Counted from the first letter of the stretch, positions 36,552 through 45,075 are shown. The stretch: DNA of 64,000 nucleotides from an uncultured Hymenobacter sp. (GCA_913776615.1 CAJYPK010000022.1:1-64000); one strand, 5' to 3'. The notes: generated by a model from the letters alone, not told the origin. Numbers and translations are program-made.

Positions 36552-37661
36552 CTAGTCCGTCAAATCATTGAAAAGCAACAGGCTACCTTCCGTCACCACC
36601 TGGTCGCCGCTTTTGAGGTCGCCGGTTACGTAGCTGTACTGCGAGGTAGTGCGCACCACCTGCACCGGCACCACGCGGTACTTGCCGGGGCCTTCCTGCT
36701 TCACTACGTAGTATTTATCCTGGCTGAAAATCACCGCCTTGGGGTTCACGGCCAGGCCCTGCCCGGCGTCTTCGAGGTGCAGGCTCACGGTGCAGAACAT
36801 GTCGGGCTTGAGCAGGCCGTCGGGGTTGGGCAGCTCCACGCGGGCTTGCAGCACGCGGGTATCGGCATCGACCACGTTGGAGATGTTGGTGATGGTGCCG
36901 GTAAACTGCTTGTCGGGGTAGGCCAGCGCGGTGATATTCACCTGCTCCCCTACTTTCACGGCCTCCACGTCGGTTTCGTACACGTTGAGTAGAATCCACA
37001 CCCGGCTCAGGTCGGAGATGGTGAAGAGCGGCGTCGAGTTGTCGGGGCGCAGCTGCATGTTGGGGTTGATGTTGCGGGCCACCACGTAGCCGCTCACCGG
37101 GGCTTTCACCTGGTAGATGGGCTGGGCCGCGCCGCCGGTACCCGCGCCGTACACCTTCAGCACCTGCTGCGCCCGCGTGAGGGCCGACTGCGCCTTAACC
37201 AGCCCCTCGCGGGCCGCGATGAGGTCTTGCTGCGAGGCGAAGTTAGTTTTGTACAGTTGCTCGGTATTATCGGCCGTGCGCTTGGCCAGGGCGTAGTCGC
37301 TCTTGGCCGAGTTGTAGTCGTTGAGGTAGCCGCTCACGTCGGCGCTCTGCACGGTGGCCAGCGCCTGGCCCTGAGTGACGTGGGTACCGAGGGCGGCATT
37401 GACGGCCAGCACGTTGCCCGACACTACCGGGTATACCTGGTCCACGCGGCGCTGGTCGTAGCTCACCTTGCCCGTGAAGCGCAGGTCCTGGGCCAGGTTG
37501 CGGTTTTTCACGGTATCGGTGCGGTAGGCCGACTCGGTATCCTTGGTATTGGTGGGCAGCTCGGTTTTCTTATCGCCGCCGCAGGCGGTCAGGCTCACGA
37601 CCGGGGCAGCCAGCAGGCCCGCGACGAGCAGGCGAAAGGGCGTTTTGGGCAAAGGGATCAT
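36552..37661 (-). CDS. Efflux RND periplasmic adaptor, second paralog
   Basis: 369 aa lipoprotein (SLTACGGDKK). Membrane-fusion protein with the same domain order as the first adaptor: GTHVTQGQALATVQSADV in the first sandwich half, a hairpin with LVKAQSALTRAQQVLKVYG, then VKAPVSGYVVARNINPNMQLRPD, then the barrel with AYPDKQFTGTITNISNVVD. A partner for the second pump and channel. The C-terminal SLLLFNDLTD resembles the first adaptor's LLVYDELND. Confidence 0.9.
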   Translation of the reverse strand: MIPLPKTPFRLLVAGLLAAPVVSLTACGGDKKTELPTNTKDTESAYRTDTVKNRNLAQDLRFTGKVSYDQRRVDQVYPVVSGNVLAVNAALGTHVTQGQALATVQSADVSGYLNDYNSAKSDYALAKRTADNTEQLYKTNFASQQDLIAAREGLVKAQSALTRAQQVLKVYGAGTGGAAQPIYQVKAPVSGYVVARNINPNMQLRPDNSTPLFTISDLSRVWILLNVYETDVEAVKVGEQVNITALAYPDKQFTGTITNISNVVDADTRVLQARVELPNPDGLLKPDMFCTVSLHLEDAGQGLAVNPKAVIFSQDKYYVVKQEGPGKYRVVPVQVVRTTSQYSYVTGDLKSGDQVVTEGSLLLFNDLTD

Positions 37662-37666
37662 AGTGT

Positions 37667-37750
37667 TGAATTATAAATTATGAGTTATGAATTATGAGTT
37701 ACCTGCCAGCTAATCCCCTGACTCATAACTCATAACTTCTAACTCATAAC
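37667..37750. repeat. AT-rich word-type inverted repeat between channel and adaptor
   Basis: ATTATAAATTATGAG and GAATTATGAGTTA on the left face CATAACTCATAACTTCT and AACTCATAACTC on the right. It occupies almost the whole gap between the adaptor start (37661) and the channel stop (37752). Confidence 0.83.
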
Positions 37751-37751
37751 T

Positions 37752-39404
37752 CTAAAAGACTTTGGCATTCGTGGCGAAGTTGATTTGCTGCTCGCTTTGC
37801 AGCAGGCGGCTGCTGATGTCGATCAGCCCGAGCTGGGCTTCCTTGTAGGCCCGAAACTTGTCGATGAAGCTCACCAGGTCGATGAGGCGGCGGTTGTAGT
37901 CGGCTACGGCGTCGCGGCTCACGCTGGCGGTGCGGGCCAGGTAGTCGGGCGTGATGCTCTGGCGCAGGGTAATGGCCCGTTGCAGCTGCTCGTAGGCGCT
38001 GGCCACGTCCTGCTCGACTTGCAGGTGCACACCGTTCAGGGCGTAGCCCGACTGCTGAATCCCGACCTTAGCCGCCTGGATGTTGCCCTGGTTGCGGTTG
38101 AAAACCGGCAGGTCGATGGCCGTTTGCAGGCCGAAGTAGTGCACGTAGGTATTACCCTGGCTGGCATAGTCGGCCCCCACCATCAGCTTGGGCACGGCCA
38201 GCGAGCGCTGCACGGCCAGGTTTTGCTCGGTATAGGTGGCTTGCTTAGTGGCAGCGCGCAGGTCGGGCCGCAGGGCATAGGCTTGCGCTTCGAGGTCGGC
38301 CAGGGCGGGCACGCTGGCCGGTGCGGCGGGCAGAAACTCCACGCCCTCGGGGGCCACGAATACGGTGCCCGGCGCGGCCAGCAGCACGCGCAGCGTCGCC
38401 TGGTCCTGGGTGAGCTGGTTGAGCAGGTCGGCGCGGTCGCGCTCCAGGCTCTGCTGCTCCAGCTCCAGGCGCGTCACTTCGTAGGAAGCCACCACCCCCA
38501 GCCGCAGGCGCTCGCGGTAGGCGGCCAGCAGGCGGCCGAGCTGCGTGCGCTCCTGCTCGGTAAAGTCGAGCTTGCGCCGCTCGGCCGATACGTTATAAAA
38601 GGCCTGCACCAGCTGGTAGCGCGCCTGCCGCAGCAAATCCTCAAACGCCGCCTGCTGCACTGCTACGCCCGTGCGCGAGAGCTGCACGAGCTTGGAGCGC
38701 CGCCCCGAAATATCAATCAGCTGCTGAATCTGGGCCACGAACGTGCCGCCGGTGGGCGTCACGGGGTCAGTTTGCTTTTGCAGGGGGAAGAACGCGCCCG
38801 TATTCGGGTTGTAGGCGTTCACCTCCATTTGCAGGTTGGGGTTGTCGCGCAGCAGCGCCTGGCGGATGGCCGCGTTGGCCACGTCGATATTAAAATGCTG
38901 GGCCAGCAGCTGGAAGTTGGCCTGCATGAAGCGAGCCTGGGCCTGGTCGAGCGTGAGGCGCAGCGTATCGGTAGGCGTGGTGAGGGCGGGCGCCCCGGCC
39001 GGGGCACCCATCGCCACCGGGTACTGGCCGAAGGCGCTCCCGCTGGCCACGCCCGAAGCCGGCGTGCTGGCCCCGGCCGGGTTAGCCGCGCCCGTAGCGG
39101 GCTGGCTGGCCCCATTGCCCGCCGCCCCGCCGGGGCTGGTGAGCGGCGCGCCGGGCTGGCCAAACGTCGGGGCCGCCGTGGGCTGGCCCGGCAGTTGGGC
39201 GGGCGTCACGCCCTTGTGCGGGCCGGGGGCCTGGCCGGTGGTGGTAGCGGGGGCCGTAGCCGGGGCGGGCGTGGCGGGCAGCGGCGCGCCGGTGGCGGGG
39301 CGGGCCACGTTGGGCATGGGCATCTGGGCCCAGCCGGCCAGGGTGGTCAAGCTCAGTCCCCCGGCCGTAGCCAGGGTGCGAAGGGCAAAATGTGGGAGGC
39401 GCAT
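37752..39404 (-). CDS. TolC-family outer-membrane channel, second paralog, with Pro/Ala-rich linker
   Basis: 550 aa from the ATG at 39404, chosen because it begins a signal peptide (MRLPHFALRTLATAGGLSL); an ATG at 39485 also opens the frame. After the signal comes about 110 residues of low-complexity Pro/Ala/Gly/Thr sequence (for instance ATPAPATAPATTTGQAPG), then the TolC repeats starting LTLDQAQARFMQANFQLLAQ. The linker is absent in the paralog at 31725. With start 39404, the array of TTAGA boxes lies 103-140 bases upstream, the same spacing as in the first operon. Confidence 0.88.
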   Translation of the reverse strand: MRLPHFALRTLATAGGLSLTTLAGWAQMPMPNVARPATGAPLPATPAPATAPATTTGQAPGPHKGVTPAQLPGQPTAAPTFGQPGAPLTSPGGAAGNGASQPATGAANPAGASTPASGVASGSAFGQYPVAMGAPAGAPALTTPTDTLRLTLDQAQARFMQANFQLLAQHFNIDVANAAIRQALLRDNPNLQMEVNAYNPNTGAFFPLQKQTDPVTPTGGTFVAQIQQLIDISGRRSKLVQLSRTGVAVQQAAFEDLLRQARYQLVQAFYNVSAERRKLDFTEQERTQLGRLLAAYRERLRLGVVASYEVTRLELEQQSLERDRADLLNQLTQDQATLRVLLAAPGTVFVAPEGVEFLPAAPASVPALADLEAQAYALRPDLRAATKQATYTEQNLAVQRSLAVPKLMVGADYASQGNTYVHYFGLQTAIDLPVFNRNQGNIQAAKVGIQQSGYALNGVHLQVEQDVASAYEQLQRAITLRQSITPDYLARTASVSRDAVADYNRRLIDLVSFIDKFRAYKEAQLGLIDISSRLLQSEQQINFATNAKVF

Positions 39405-39506
39405 AATGGGTTCACCGCCTACTAACCCCGCCTCGCCGGCGAAGGCAACGGAAAGGCTAGCGTTAAGGCGATTGTGAAAGGACATTACAAAAGTCCTTTC
39501 CCCACA

Positions 39507-39544
39507 TTAGGCCCCTATTAGAGGCGAATTAGAGATGAATTAGA
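39507..39544 (-). promoter_or_regulatory. Phased TTAGA array upstream of the second efflux operon
   Basis: TTAGG at 39507 and TTAGA at 39518, 39529 and 39540, exactly 11 bases apart. The same box and period occur before the first efflux operon. It lies between the sensor-kinase stop (39584) and the TolC2 start, so it should control tolC2-adaptor-pump separately from the kinase gene. Confidence 0.85.
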
Positions 39545-39583
39545 AAAATGAATTTTTTAAAAAAACCTCGTCTTTTTTTCATC

Positions 39584-40975
39584 TTACCCCCTACTCACCG
39601 GCCGTTCAAACGCCAGCTCGGCCACCGTGCCCCGCCCCGGCTCCGAGCGGAGCGCCAGCGTACCGCCGTGCAGCGCCGCGATGCGCTGGGCCAGCGGCAG
39701 CCCCACGCCGTGCCCCACCACCCCGCGCACCGCCGCCGACCGAAAGAACGGCTGAAACACCTGCCCCAGGTCGTCGGGCGCGATGCCCACGCCCGCGTCG
39801 GCCACGCGCACTAAGCAGCCGGTGGCGGCGCAGCGCAGGCTGAGCAACACCCGCTGGTCGGGGGCCGAGTATTTGAGGGCGTTGTCCACGAGGTTGCCGA
39901 GGGCGCGGGCCAGCAGGCCCCGGTGCCCCATGATGACAAAGGCAGCCGGGTCGTCGGGCAGCTCGGCCAGGTCGCCCAAGTCTACCTGCACGCGGGCGCG
40001 CTGGGCGGGGGTTATGGCCTCGCGCACCTCCCACAGCAGCTCGTCGAGGCGCACTTCCTCGATGAGCGGTACGTTGCCCTCGGCCTGGGCCATATCGAGC
40101 AGATTATTAATCAAGGTTTTGAGCTGTTGTAGCTCGCCCAGCACCGAGGCTGCGCCCTCGCGGTAGGCTTCGGGCGAGCGTTCGCGGGCCAGCAGCACTT
40201 GCAACTCGCCGATGCTGGAAGTGAGCGGCGTACGCAACTCGTGCGAGGCGTTGCGCACGAAGGTGCGCTGCCCGTCGAAGCTGGCTTCAAGCCTCTCCAG
40301 CAGGCGGTTGAAGGTGCGGGCCAGGCGCGTGAGGTCGTCGCGCTCGCTGGTGCGCAGGTGGCCCTCATCCACGCGCTGGTGCAGGTCCTGGGCCGTGATG
40401 CGGTCCACCTGGTCGTTGAGCGCCGCAATGGGGGCCAGCGCCCGGCCCGCGAAGCCGCGCCCCAGGAAGAAAATCACGCCCAGGCTCACGACGAAGCTGA
40501 TGCTCATAAAGGTAGCCAGACTCTGCATCCGGTGCTGGCCGTACACGTTTTCGGCCGCCGCCACGATGATGAAATCGCCCTGGTTGTCCTGGTAGAAAAT
40601 ACCTACGGCCTGCCGCTGGCCCAGCCGGAAATAATACTCCTTATTAGCCACGATGCGGGCCAGCACGGCGTCGGCCAGGCGCAGGCGCTCGTCCTCGGCC
40701 ACGAAGCGTACCTGGCCGCTGGCGTCGTACACCTGCAAAATCTCGTTGCTGAGCGACTGCAAGTACTTCTTCTCAAAATCTCGGAAGGCGCTGGCCCGCA
40801 TCTCGTCTTTTTCGAGGTAGATGTAGCCCGTTACCTGCGCCCGCTCGCGCAGCCGCTGCCGAAACTCGCGCTGCGACGAGGTCATTTGCAGCACGAATAC
40901 TACGGCCAGCACCCCCAGCAGGAGCACGGCCACTACGCTCATAAAGAGCCAGGTAAGGCGATTGCGGATGGTCAC
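39584..40975 (-). CDS. Two-component sensor histidine kinase (metal-sensor type)
   Basis: 463 aa from GTG 40975 (MTIRNRLTWLF), chosen over a TTG 69 bases upstream because it fits the common kinase start. Two membrane helices (about 10-30 and 155-175) bracket a periplasmic sensor of about 125 residues. A HAMP linker follows. HisKA contains H245 in NASHELRTPL; the ATPase has NLVDNALKYS, DAGVGIAPDD and GHGVGLPLAQ. The architecture matches CusS/CzcS-type kinases. It is cotranscribed with the response regulator and next to the efflux operons, so it likely senses periplasmic metal. Confidence 0.9.
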   Translation of the reverse strand: MTIRNRLTWLFMSVVAVLLLGVLAVVFVLQMTSSQREFRQRLRERAQVTGYIYLEKDEMRASAFRDFEKKYLQSLSNEILQVYDASGQVRFVAEDERLRLADAVLARIVANKEYYFRLGQRQAVGIFYQDNQGDFIIVAAAENVYGQHRMQSLATFMSISFVVSLGVIFFLGRGFAGRALAPIAALNDQVDRITAQDLHQRVDEGHLRTSERDDLTRLARTFNRLLERLEASFDGQRTFVRNASHELRTPLTSSIGELQVLLARERSPEAYREGAASVLGELQQLKTLINNLLDMAQAEGNVPLIEEVRLDELLWEVREAITPAQRARVQVDLGDLAELPDDPAAFVIMGHRGLLARALGNLVDNALKYSAPDQRVLLSLRCAATGCLVRVADAGVGIAPDDLGQVFQPFFRSAAVRGVVGHGVGLPLAQRIAALHGGTLALRSEPGRGTVAELAFERPVSRG

Positions 40976-41061
40976 GCGGTGAGGTGGTGAAGTGGTGAAA
41001 TGGCGAGGGTAGCACCAAATGGCACGGCACTCTGCTCCGCGCAATCAAGGCGCATTGGCTG

Positions 41062-41745
41062 TTACTCCTCTCGCAGCACGTAGCCCATGCCCACTACCGT
41101 GTGAATGAGCTTCTTGTCAAACCCCTTATCCACCTTATTACGCAGATAATTCACGTACACGTCAATTACGTTGGAGCCCGTATCAAATGAATCCTCCCAG
41201 GTGTGCTCCGCGATTTCGCCCCGGCTCAGCACCCGGCCCTGGTGGCGCAGCAGCAGCTCCAGCAAATTGAATTCGCGGGCCGTGAGCTTGATAGGCTGGC
41301 CGGCGCGCACTACGGTTTTGGCAGCGGTGTCCACCGTGAGGTCGGCCAGGGTGAGCTTGTTGCCCTTGGCCGAGCGGCGGTCGCGGCGGCGCGTGAGGGC
41401 GCGCACCCGGGCCAGCAGCTCTACGAAGTCGAAGGGCTTGACGAGGTAGTCATCGGCCCCACCGTCGAAGCCCAGCAGCTTGTCCTGGGTGGTCCCCAGC
41501 GCGGTGAGCATCAGGATGGGCAACTCCTGGTCCTGGGTGCGCACGGCCTTCAGCACTTCCAGCCCGCTCTGGCCGGGTAGAATCACGTCGAGAATCAGCA
41601 AGTCGAAGTCGTGGCTCAGAGCCAGCCGCTGGCCGAAGTGCCCGTCGTAGGCCACTTCCACGTCGTAGCCCTCCTCTTCCAGGCCCCGGCGGATGAAGGC
41701 CGATACCTTGGGCTCGTCTTCGACTAGTAGTATTTTGGTTGGCAT
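41062..41745 (-). CDS. OmpR/PhoB-family response regulator
   Basis: 227 aa. Receiver domain (1-120) with acidic pocket VEDEP, phospho-acceptor D53 in LILDVILPG, and Lys in YLVKPFDF. C-terminal winged helix (about 128-227) with LTAREFNLLELLLRHQGRVLSR and the recognition part FDTGSNVIDVYVNYLRNKVD. It is closest in pattern to CusR/CzcR/CopR regulators. It precedes the kinase. It is the best candidate to bind the phased TTAGA arrays, since this family binds head-to-tail half-sites one helical turn apart. Confidence 0.92.
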   Translation of the reverse strand: MPTKILLVEDEPKVSAFIRRGLEEEGYDVEVAYDGHFGQRLALSHDFDLLILDVILPGQSGLEVLKAVRTQDQELPILMLTALGTTQDKLLGFDGGADDYLVKPFDFVELLARVRALTRRRDRRSAKGNKLTLADLTVDTAAKTVVRAGQPIKLTAREFNLLELLLRHQGRVLSRGEIAEHTWEDSFDTGSNVIDVYVNYLRNKVDKGFDKKLIHTVVGMGYVLREE

Positions 41746-41753
41746 ACCATTAT

Positions 41754-41852
41754 GTAGGGTAAGCTTTAGCTTGCCGTTGCGTACTCGCTACGTCCTACCC
41801 CGCGTTTTTAAACGATTGTTAACAACGTCGGGCAAGCTAAAGCTTACCCTAC
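41754..41852. repeat. 22-bp perfect inverted repeat, GTAAGCTTTAGCTTGC family
   Basis: Positions 41754-41775 pair with 41831-41852 without mismatch, around a 55-base spacer. It lies in the gap between the response-regulator start (41745) and the TPR gene stop (41857). This is the third copy of the family and the same arms as at 19799-19887. Confidence 0.92.
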
Positions 41853-41856
41853 TTGC

Positions 41857-42192
41857 TTAATCATCCTCGTAGTCGAGCCCCAGGCAGCTGTTCAGCGCCT
41901 GCTGAATTTCGCTGGCGGCGTGCAGCTGGCCGGCCTTACGGCTTATTACCAAGCCTTTGCGGTACACTTGCTCGGCCTCGTCCTTTTTGCCGAATCCTTC
42001 GAGCAGCTTGCCGGCGTGGTAGTAGGTGCCTACGTAGTCGGGGTGCTCGGTGAGCAGCTTCTCGTAAAACTCCCAGGCGCGCAATGGCTCCGTGGCCCGG
42101 TACTCGGTGGCCAGGGCGTAAATCGTGAAGGCATCGTTGGGGTCGGCTTCATAAAAAGCTAACAACTGTTGTAAGCGGCTGGGGGCAGTCAT
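41857..42192 (-). CDS. Small tetratricopeptide-repeat protein
   Basis: 111 aa, cytoplasmic. It holds about two to three TPR-like helix pairs: DAFTIYALATEYRATEPLRAW, then PDYVGTYYHAGKLLEGFG and DEAEQVYRKGLVISRKAG. The acidic tail (LDYEDD) is short. Such small TPR proteins are protein-binding scaffolds; the partner is unknown. It is divergent from etfB. Confidence 0.8.
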   Translation of the reverse strand: MTAPSRLQQLLAFYEADPNDAFTIYALATEYRATEPLRAWEFYEKLLTEHPDYVGTYYHAGKLLEGFGKKDEAEQVYRKGLVISRKAGQLHAASEIQQALNSCLGLDYEDD

Positions 42193-42279
42193 GGGAATGA
42201 GTTTTACCTATCTTTGGGACGAAATTGCGACCTCCGCGCCGCATTCTCGTTTATACCGGGTCAAAAGACCTTTTTCGGC

Positions 42280-42311
42280 TTGGCGAATGTTATGCAAGCC
42301 GACTACTTTTG
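42280..42311 (+). promoter_or_regulatory. Putative promoter of etfB
   Basis: TTG at 42280-42282, a 21-base spacer, and TACTTTTG at 42304-42311, matching the Bacteroidota -33/-7 pattern. The ATG of etfB is 29 bases past the -7 element. A second TATCTTTG at 42209-42216 lacks a well-placed -33. Confidence 0.65.
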
Positions 42312-42339
42312 CATCTCTTCTCACCCTTACTTTGCTTAG

Positions 42340-43080
42340 ATGAAGTTTCTGGTTTGCATCTCCAACGTGCCCGACACGACCACCAAAATCACCTTTACGC
42401 CCGATAATAAGGAGTTCAACAAGGCCGGGGTGCAGTTCGTGATTAACCCCTGGGACGAATACGCCCTCACCCGCGCCATCGAGCTGAAAGAAGCCAACCC
42501 CGGCAGCACCGTGACGGTACTCAACGTGGGCGAGGCCGACACCGAGCCCAACATCCGCAAGGCGCTGGCCATCGGGGCCGACGACGCCATCCGGGTCAAC
42601 GCCGCGCCGACCGACGCCTTTTTCGTGGCCGAGCAAATTGCGGCCGTGGCCAAGGACGGCGGCTACGACGTGATTCTGATGGGCAAGGAAAGCATCGACT
42701 ACAACGGCTTCCAGGTGCACGGCATGGTGGGCGAGCTGCTCGGCATCCCGACTGTGGCCCCCGCCATGAAGCTGGACATGAGCGGCAACGCCGCCACGCT
42801 GGAGCGTGAAATCGAAGGTGGTAAGGAGATTGTGCAGGTGAACACGCCCTTCGTAGCCTCGTGCCAGCAGCCCATGTGCGAGCCCCGCATCCCCAATATG
42901 CGCGGCATCATGACGGCCCGTACCAAGCCCCTGAAAGTGGTAGCCGCCACCGGCAGCGCCGCCCGCACCCAGGTGACCGAGTACGCCCTCCCGCCCAAAA
43001 AGCAGGGCGTGAAGCTCATCGACGCCGCCAACGCTGGCGAGCTCATCAAGCTGCTGCGCAATGAAGCGAAAGTCATTTAA
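42340..43080 (+). CDS. etfB: Electron transfer flavoprotein subunit beta
   Basis: 246 aa. EtfB starts MKFLVCISNVPDTTTKITF and has the AMP-binding motif region GADDAIRV and LMGKESIDYNGFQVHGMVGELLG, then the family-typical CQQPMCEPRIPNMRGIMTARTK split over the recognition loop. With EtfA it accepts electrons from acyl-CoA dehydrogenases and passes them to the respiratory chain. It is followed by etfA, with an AT-rich inverted repeat in between. Confidence 0.94.
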   Translation: MKFLVCISNVPDTTTKITFTPDNKEFNKAGVQFVINPWDEYALTRAIELKEANPGSTVTVLNVGEADTEPNIRKALAIGADDAIRVNAAPTDAFFVAEQIAAVAKDGGYDVILMGKESIDYNGFQVHGMVGELLGIPTVAPAMKLDMSGNAATLEREIEGGKEIVQVNTPFVASCQQPMCEPRIPNMRGIMTARTKPLKVVAATGSAARTQVTEYALPPKKQGVKLIDAANAGELIKLLRNEAKVI

Positions 43081-43219
43081 CAATTAACATTTATCATTTA
43101 ACAACCTCCCACCATCATTTAGCAAGAGATAGGAAAGCAGTCAGTCACGTGGGCGGGTCGCCTTTCCGATGGCACGCCCCAACTGGCTGGTAAATGTTAA
43201 TTGTTAAATGTTAAATGAA
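43081..43219. repeat. AT-rich word-type inverted repeat (GTTAAAT family) between etfB and etfA
   Basis: The left side (43081-43104) reads CAATTAACATTTATCATTTAA, the right side (43190-43219) the complement with AAATGTTAATTG and GTTAAATGTTAAATG. It fills the 145-base gap between the two subunit genes, which are otherwise usually adjacent. Confidence 0.85.
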
Positions 43220-43225
43220 AAACTT

Positions 43226-44203
43226 ATGTCTGTTTTAGTAGTAGTTGAATGCGATAAGGGCGAAGTGAAAAAGTCTTCGCTCGAAGTGGCTACCTACGGC
43301 GCGCAGCTTGCCGCGCAGCTGGGTACCAGCGCCACGGCCATCGCCGTGGGCGAAGCCACCGAGGATAACCTCGCCAAGCTCGGCGAGCAGGGCATTAGCA
43401 AAGTGCTCTACGACAAGGAGCCCCGCCTGAAGGACTTCGTGAACAATGCCTACACCAAGCTCATTGCCACGGCGGCCCAGCAGGAAGATGCCAAGGTAAT
43501 CGTGCTGGCCAACAGCAACATCGGCGCGGCCGTGGGCTCGCGGCTTTCCATCCGCCTGCAAGCCTCGCTGGCGACCAACGTGGTGGAGCTGCCCCGCACC
43601 GACGGCGGCCAGTTTACGGTGAAGCGCGGCGCGTTTTCGGGCAAGGCGTTTTCGGACGTGGTGCTGACCGGCGACCGCAAGATTATCGCGGTGAAGAAAA
43701 ACTCCATCGAAGCTCACCACGAGGCCGGTAAAACGGCCGAGGTGGCGGCCTTCTCGGCCCAGCTCGGCGACCAGGACTTTGCCGACGCGCCCAAGCAGGT
43801 GGTGATGCAGGACCCGGCCGGCGGCATTCTGCTGCCCGAGGCCGAGCGCGTGGTGAGCGGGGGCCGCGGCATGAAAGGTCCCGAAAACTGGGGCCTCATC
43901 GAAGACCTCGCCAAGGCGCTGGGCGCGGCCACGGCCTGCTCGAAGCCGGTGAGCGACGTAGACTGGCGCCCCCACCACGAGCACGTGGGCCAGACGGGCA
44001 TCACGGTATCGCCCAACCTGTACATTGCCTGCGGCATTTCGGGCGCCATCCAGCACTTGGCCGGCGTCAACTCGTCGAAGGTGATTGTAGTGATCAATAA
44101 AGACCCCGAGGCTCCCTTCTTCAAAGCCGCCGACTACGGCATCGTGGGCGACGTATTTGAGGTACTGCCCAAGCTGACGGCAGCCGTTAAGGAGCTGAAC
44201 TAA
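43226..44203 (+). CDS. etfA: Electron transfer flavoprotein subunit alpha
   Basis: 325 aa from ATG 43226 (MSVLVVVECDKGEVKKSSLE); an upstream in-frame ATG at 43208 belongs to the repeat. The FAD-binding C-terminal domain shows the motifs ERVVSGGRGMKGPENW, GAATACSKPVSDVDW, GQTGITVSPNLYIACGISGAIQH and VINKDPEAPFFKAADYGIVGD. It binds FAD and forms the ETF dimer with etfB. Confidence 0.94.
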   Translation: MSVLVVVECDKGEVKKSSLEVATYGAQLAAQLGTSATAIAVGEATEDNLAKLGEQGISKVLYDKEPRLKDFVNNAYTKLIATAAQQEDAKVIVLANSNIGAAVGSRLSIRLQASLATNVVELPRTDGGQFTVKRGAFSGKAFSDVVLTGDRKIIAVKKNSIEAHHEAGKTAEVAAFSAQLGDQDFADAPKQVVMQDPAGGILLPEAERVVSGGRGMKGPENWGLIEDLAKALGAATACSKPVSDVDWRPHHEHVGQTGITVSPNLYIACGISGAIQHLAGVNSSKVIVVINKDPEAPFFKAADYGIVGDVFEVLPKLTAAVKELN

Positions 44204-44224
44204 GCCTGACACTGCCTTTTATTG

Positions 44225-44322
44225 AACGTCATGCTGAGCTTGCCGAAGCATCTTGCCCGCGCCGTCAGGGTCCCCAACCTAACGATGCGAGCGAGATGCT
44301 TCGGCAAGCTCAGCATGACGTT
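44225..44322 (+). repeat. 29-bp inverted repeat after etfA (CTTCGGCAAGCTCAGCATG family)
   Basis: Positions 44225-44253 pair with 44294-44322 perfectly (29/29). A T-rich tail (TTTTATTTTTTGC) follows on the plus strand, so it can terminate the etf transcript. The same arm occurs three more times at 58874-59026. Confidence 0.92.
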
Positions 44323-44443
44323 TTTATTTTTTGCTTTACTGTCAATTCAGCATTTTTTGTGAGTCGGTTTCGGCTGCCATCACTTAATTTGTCGTACAGA
44401 ACCTCCCGTACCAGTTTCCCGGACCTGACCGTCCCCGCGACCC

Positions 44444-45067
44444 TTGAAAAAAATTCCGCTCGAAATTCTGGGCCTGTCCTCCTCACAGTCGCAGTCCGGC
44501 TCGTTCGCCCTCATCCTGGGGGAGAAGCACGGCAACCGCCGCCTGCCGATCATCATCGGCATGTTTGAGGCCCAGAGCATCGCCATCCAGATTGAGAAAA
44601 TCAGCCCCAACCGGCCGCTCACGCACGACTTGTTCAAGGCCTTTGCCGAGCACGTGCACGTTACTATCATCGAAGTAGTTATCTCCGACCTCAAGGAAGG
44701 CGTATTTTACTCGCGCATCGTGTGCTCCGACGGGGCTACCACCTTCGAGATTGATGCCCGCCCCTCCGATGCCATCGCCATCGGCCTGCGCTTCGGCGTA
44801 CCCATTTACACGGTCGAAAGCGTGCTGAGCGAAGCCGGCATCATTCTGTCGGATCTCGACGAGGCCGGCGAAGATGAGGACGACGACGACACCGACGAGG
44901 ATGACGACGACGACAGCAGCCCGGCCCCCCGGCCGTCGGAGCCCCGCGAGCCCAGCGGGCAGGTATCGCTCGACGAGCTGACCAAAATGCTGGCGCAGGC
45001 GGTTGAGAAAGAAGACTACGAAAAGGCCGCTAAAATTCGAGACGAATTGGACAAGCGCAACAGCTAA
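44444..45067 (+). CDS. DUF151 bifunctional nuclease-like protein with UVR motif
   Basis: 207 aa from a TTG start (TTGAAAAAAATTCCG), the normal family start MKKIPLEILGLSSSQ. The DUF151 domain (about 1-130) has GEKHGNRRLPIIIGMFEAQSIA and DARPSDAIAIGLR. A very acidic Asp/Glu linker follows (about 145-160), then a Pro-rich part and a C-terminal UVR motif (VEKEDYEKAAKIRDELDKR), a helical hairpin that binds protein in UvrB/UvrC. DUF151 proteins are reported as bifunctional nucleases; a DNA-linked role is inference. Confidence 0.87.
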   Translation: MKKIPLEILGLSSSQSQSGSFALILGEKHGNRRLPIIIGMFEAQSIAIQIEKISPNRPLTHDLFKAFAEHVHVTIIEVVISDLKEGVFYSRIVCSDGATTFEIDARPSDAIAIGLRFGVPIYTVESVLSEAGIILSDLDEAGEDEDDDDTDEDDDDDSSPAPRPSEPREPSGQVSLDELTKMLAQAVEKEDYEKAAKIRDELDKRNS

Positions 45068-45075
45068 AGTTACTT

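Noticed and set aside
37785..39425. 546-codon plus-strand frame opposite TolC2
   Set aside because: Arg/Gly/His-rich with no motifs; the TolC repeats on the minus strand explain the region.
39405..39485. TolC2 start at 39485
   Set aside because: The ATG at 39404 gives a proper signal peptide and matches the array spacing of the first operon; the first 27 residues of the longer form do not look like a signal.
43235..44212. 325-codon minus-strand frame opposite etfA
   Set aside because: Antisense shadow; EtfA motifs are unambiguous.
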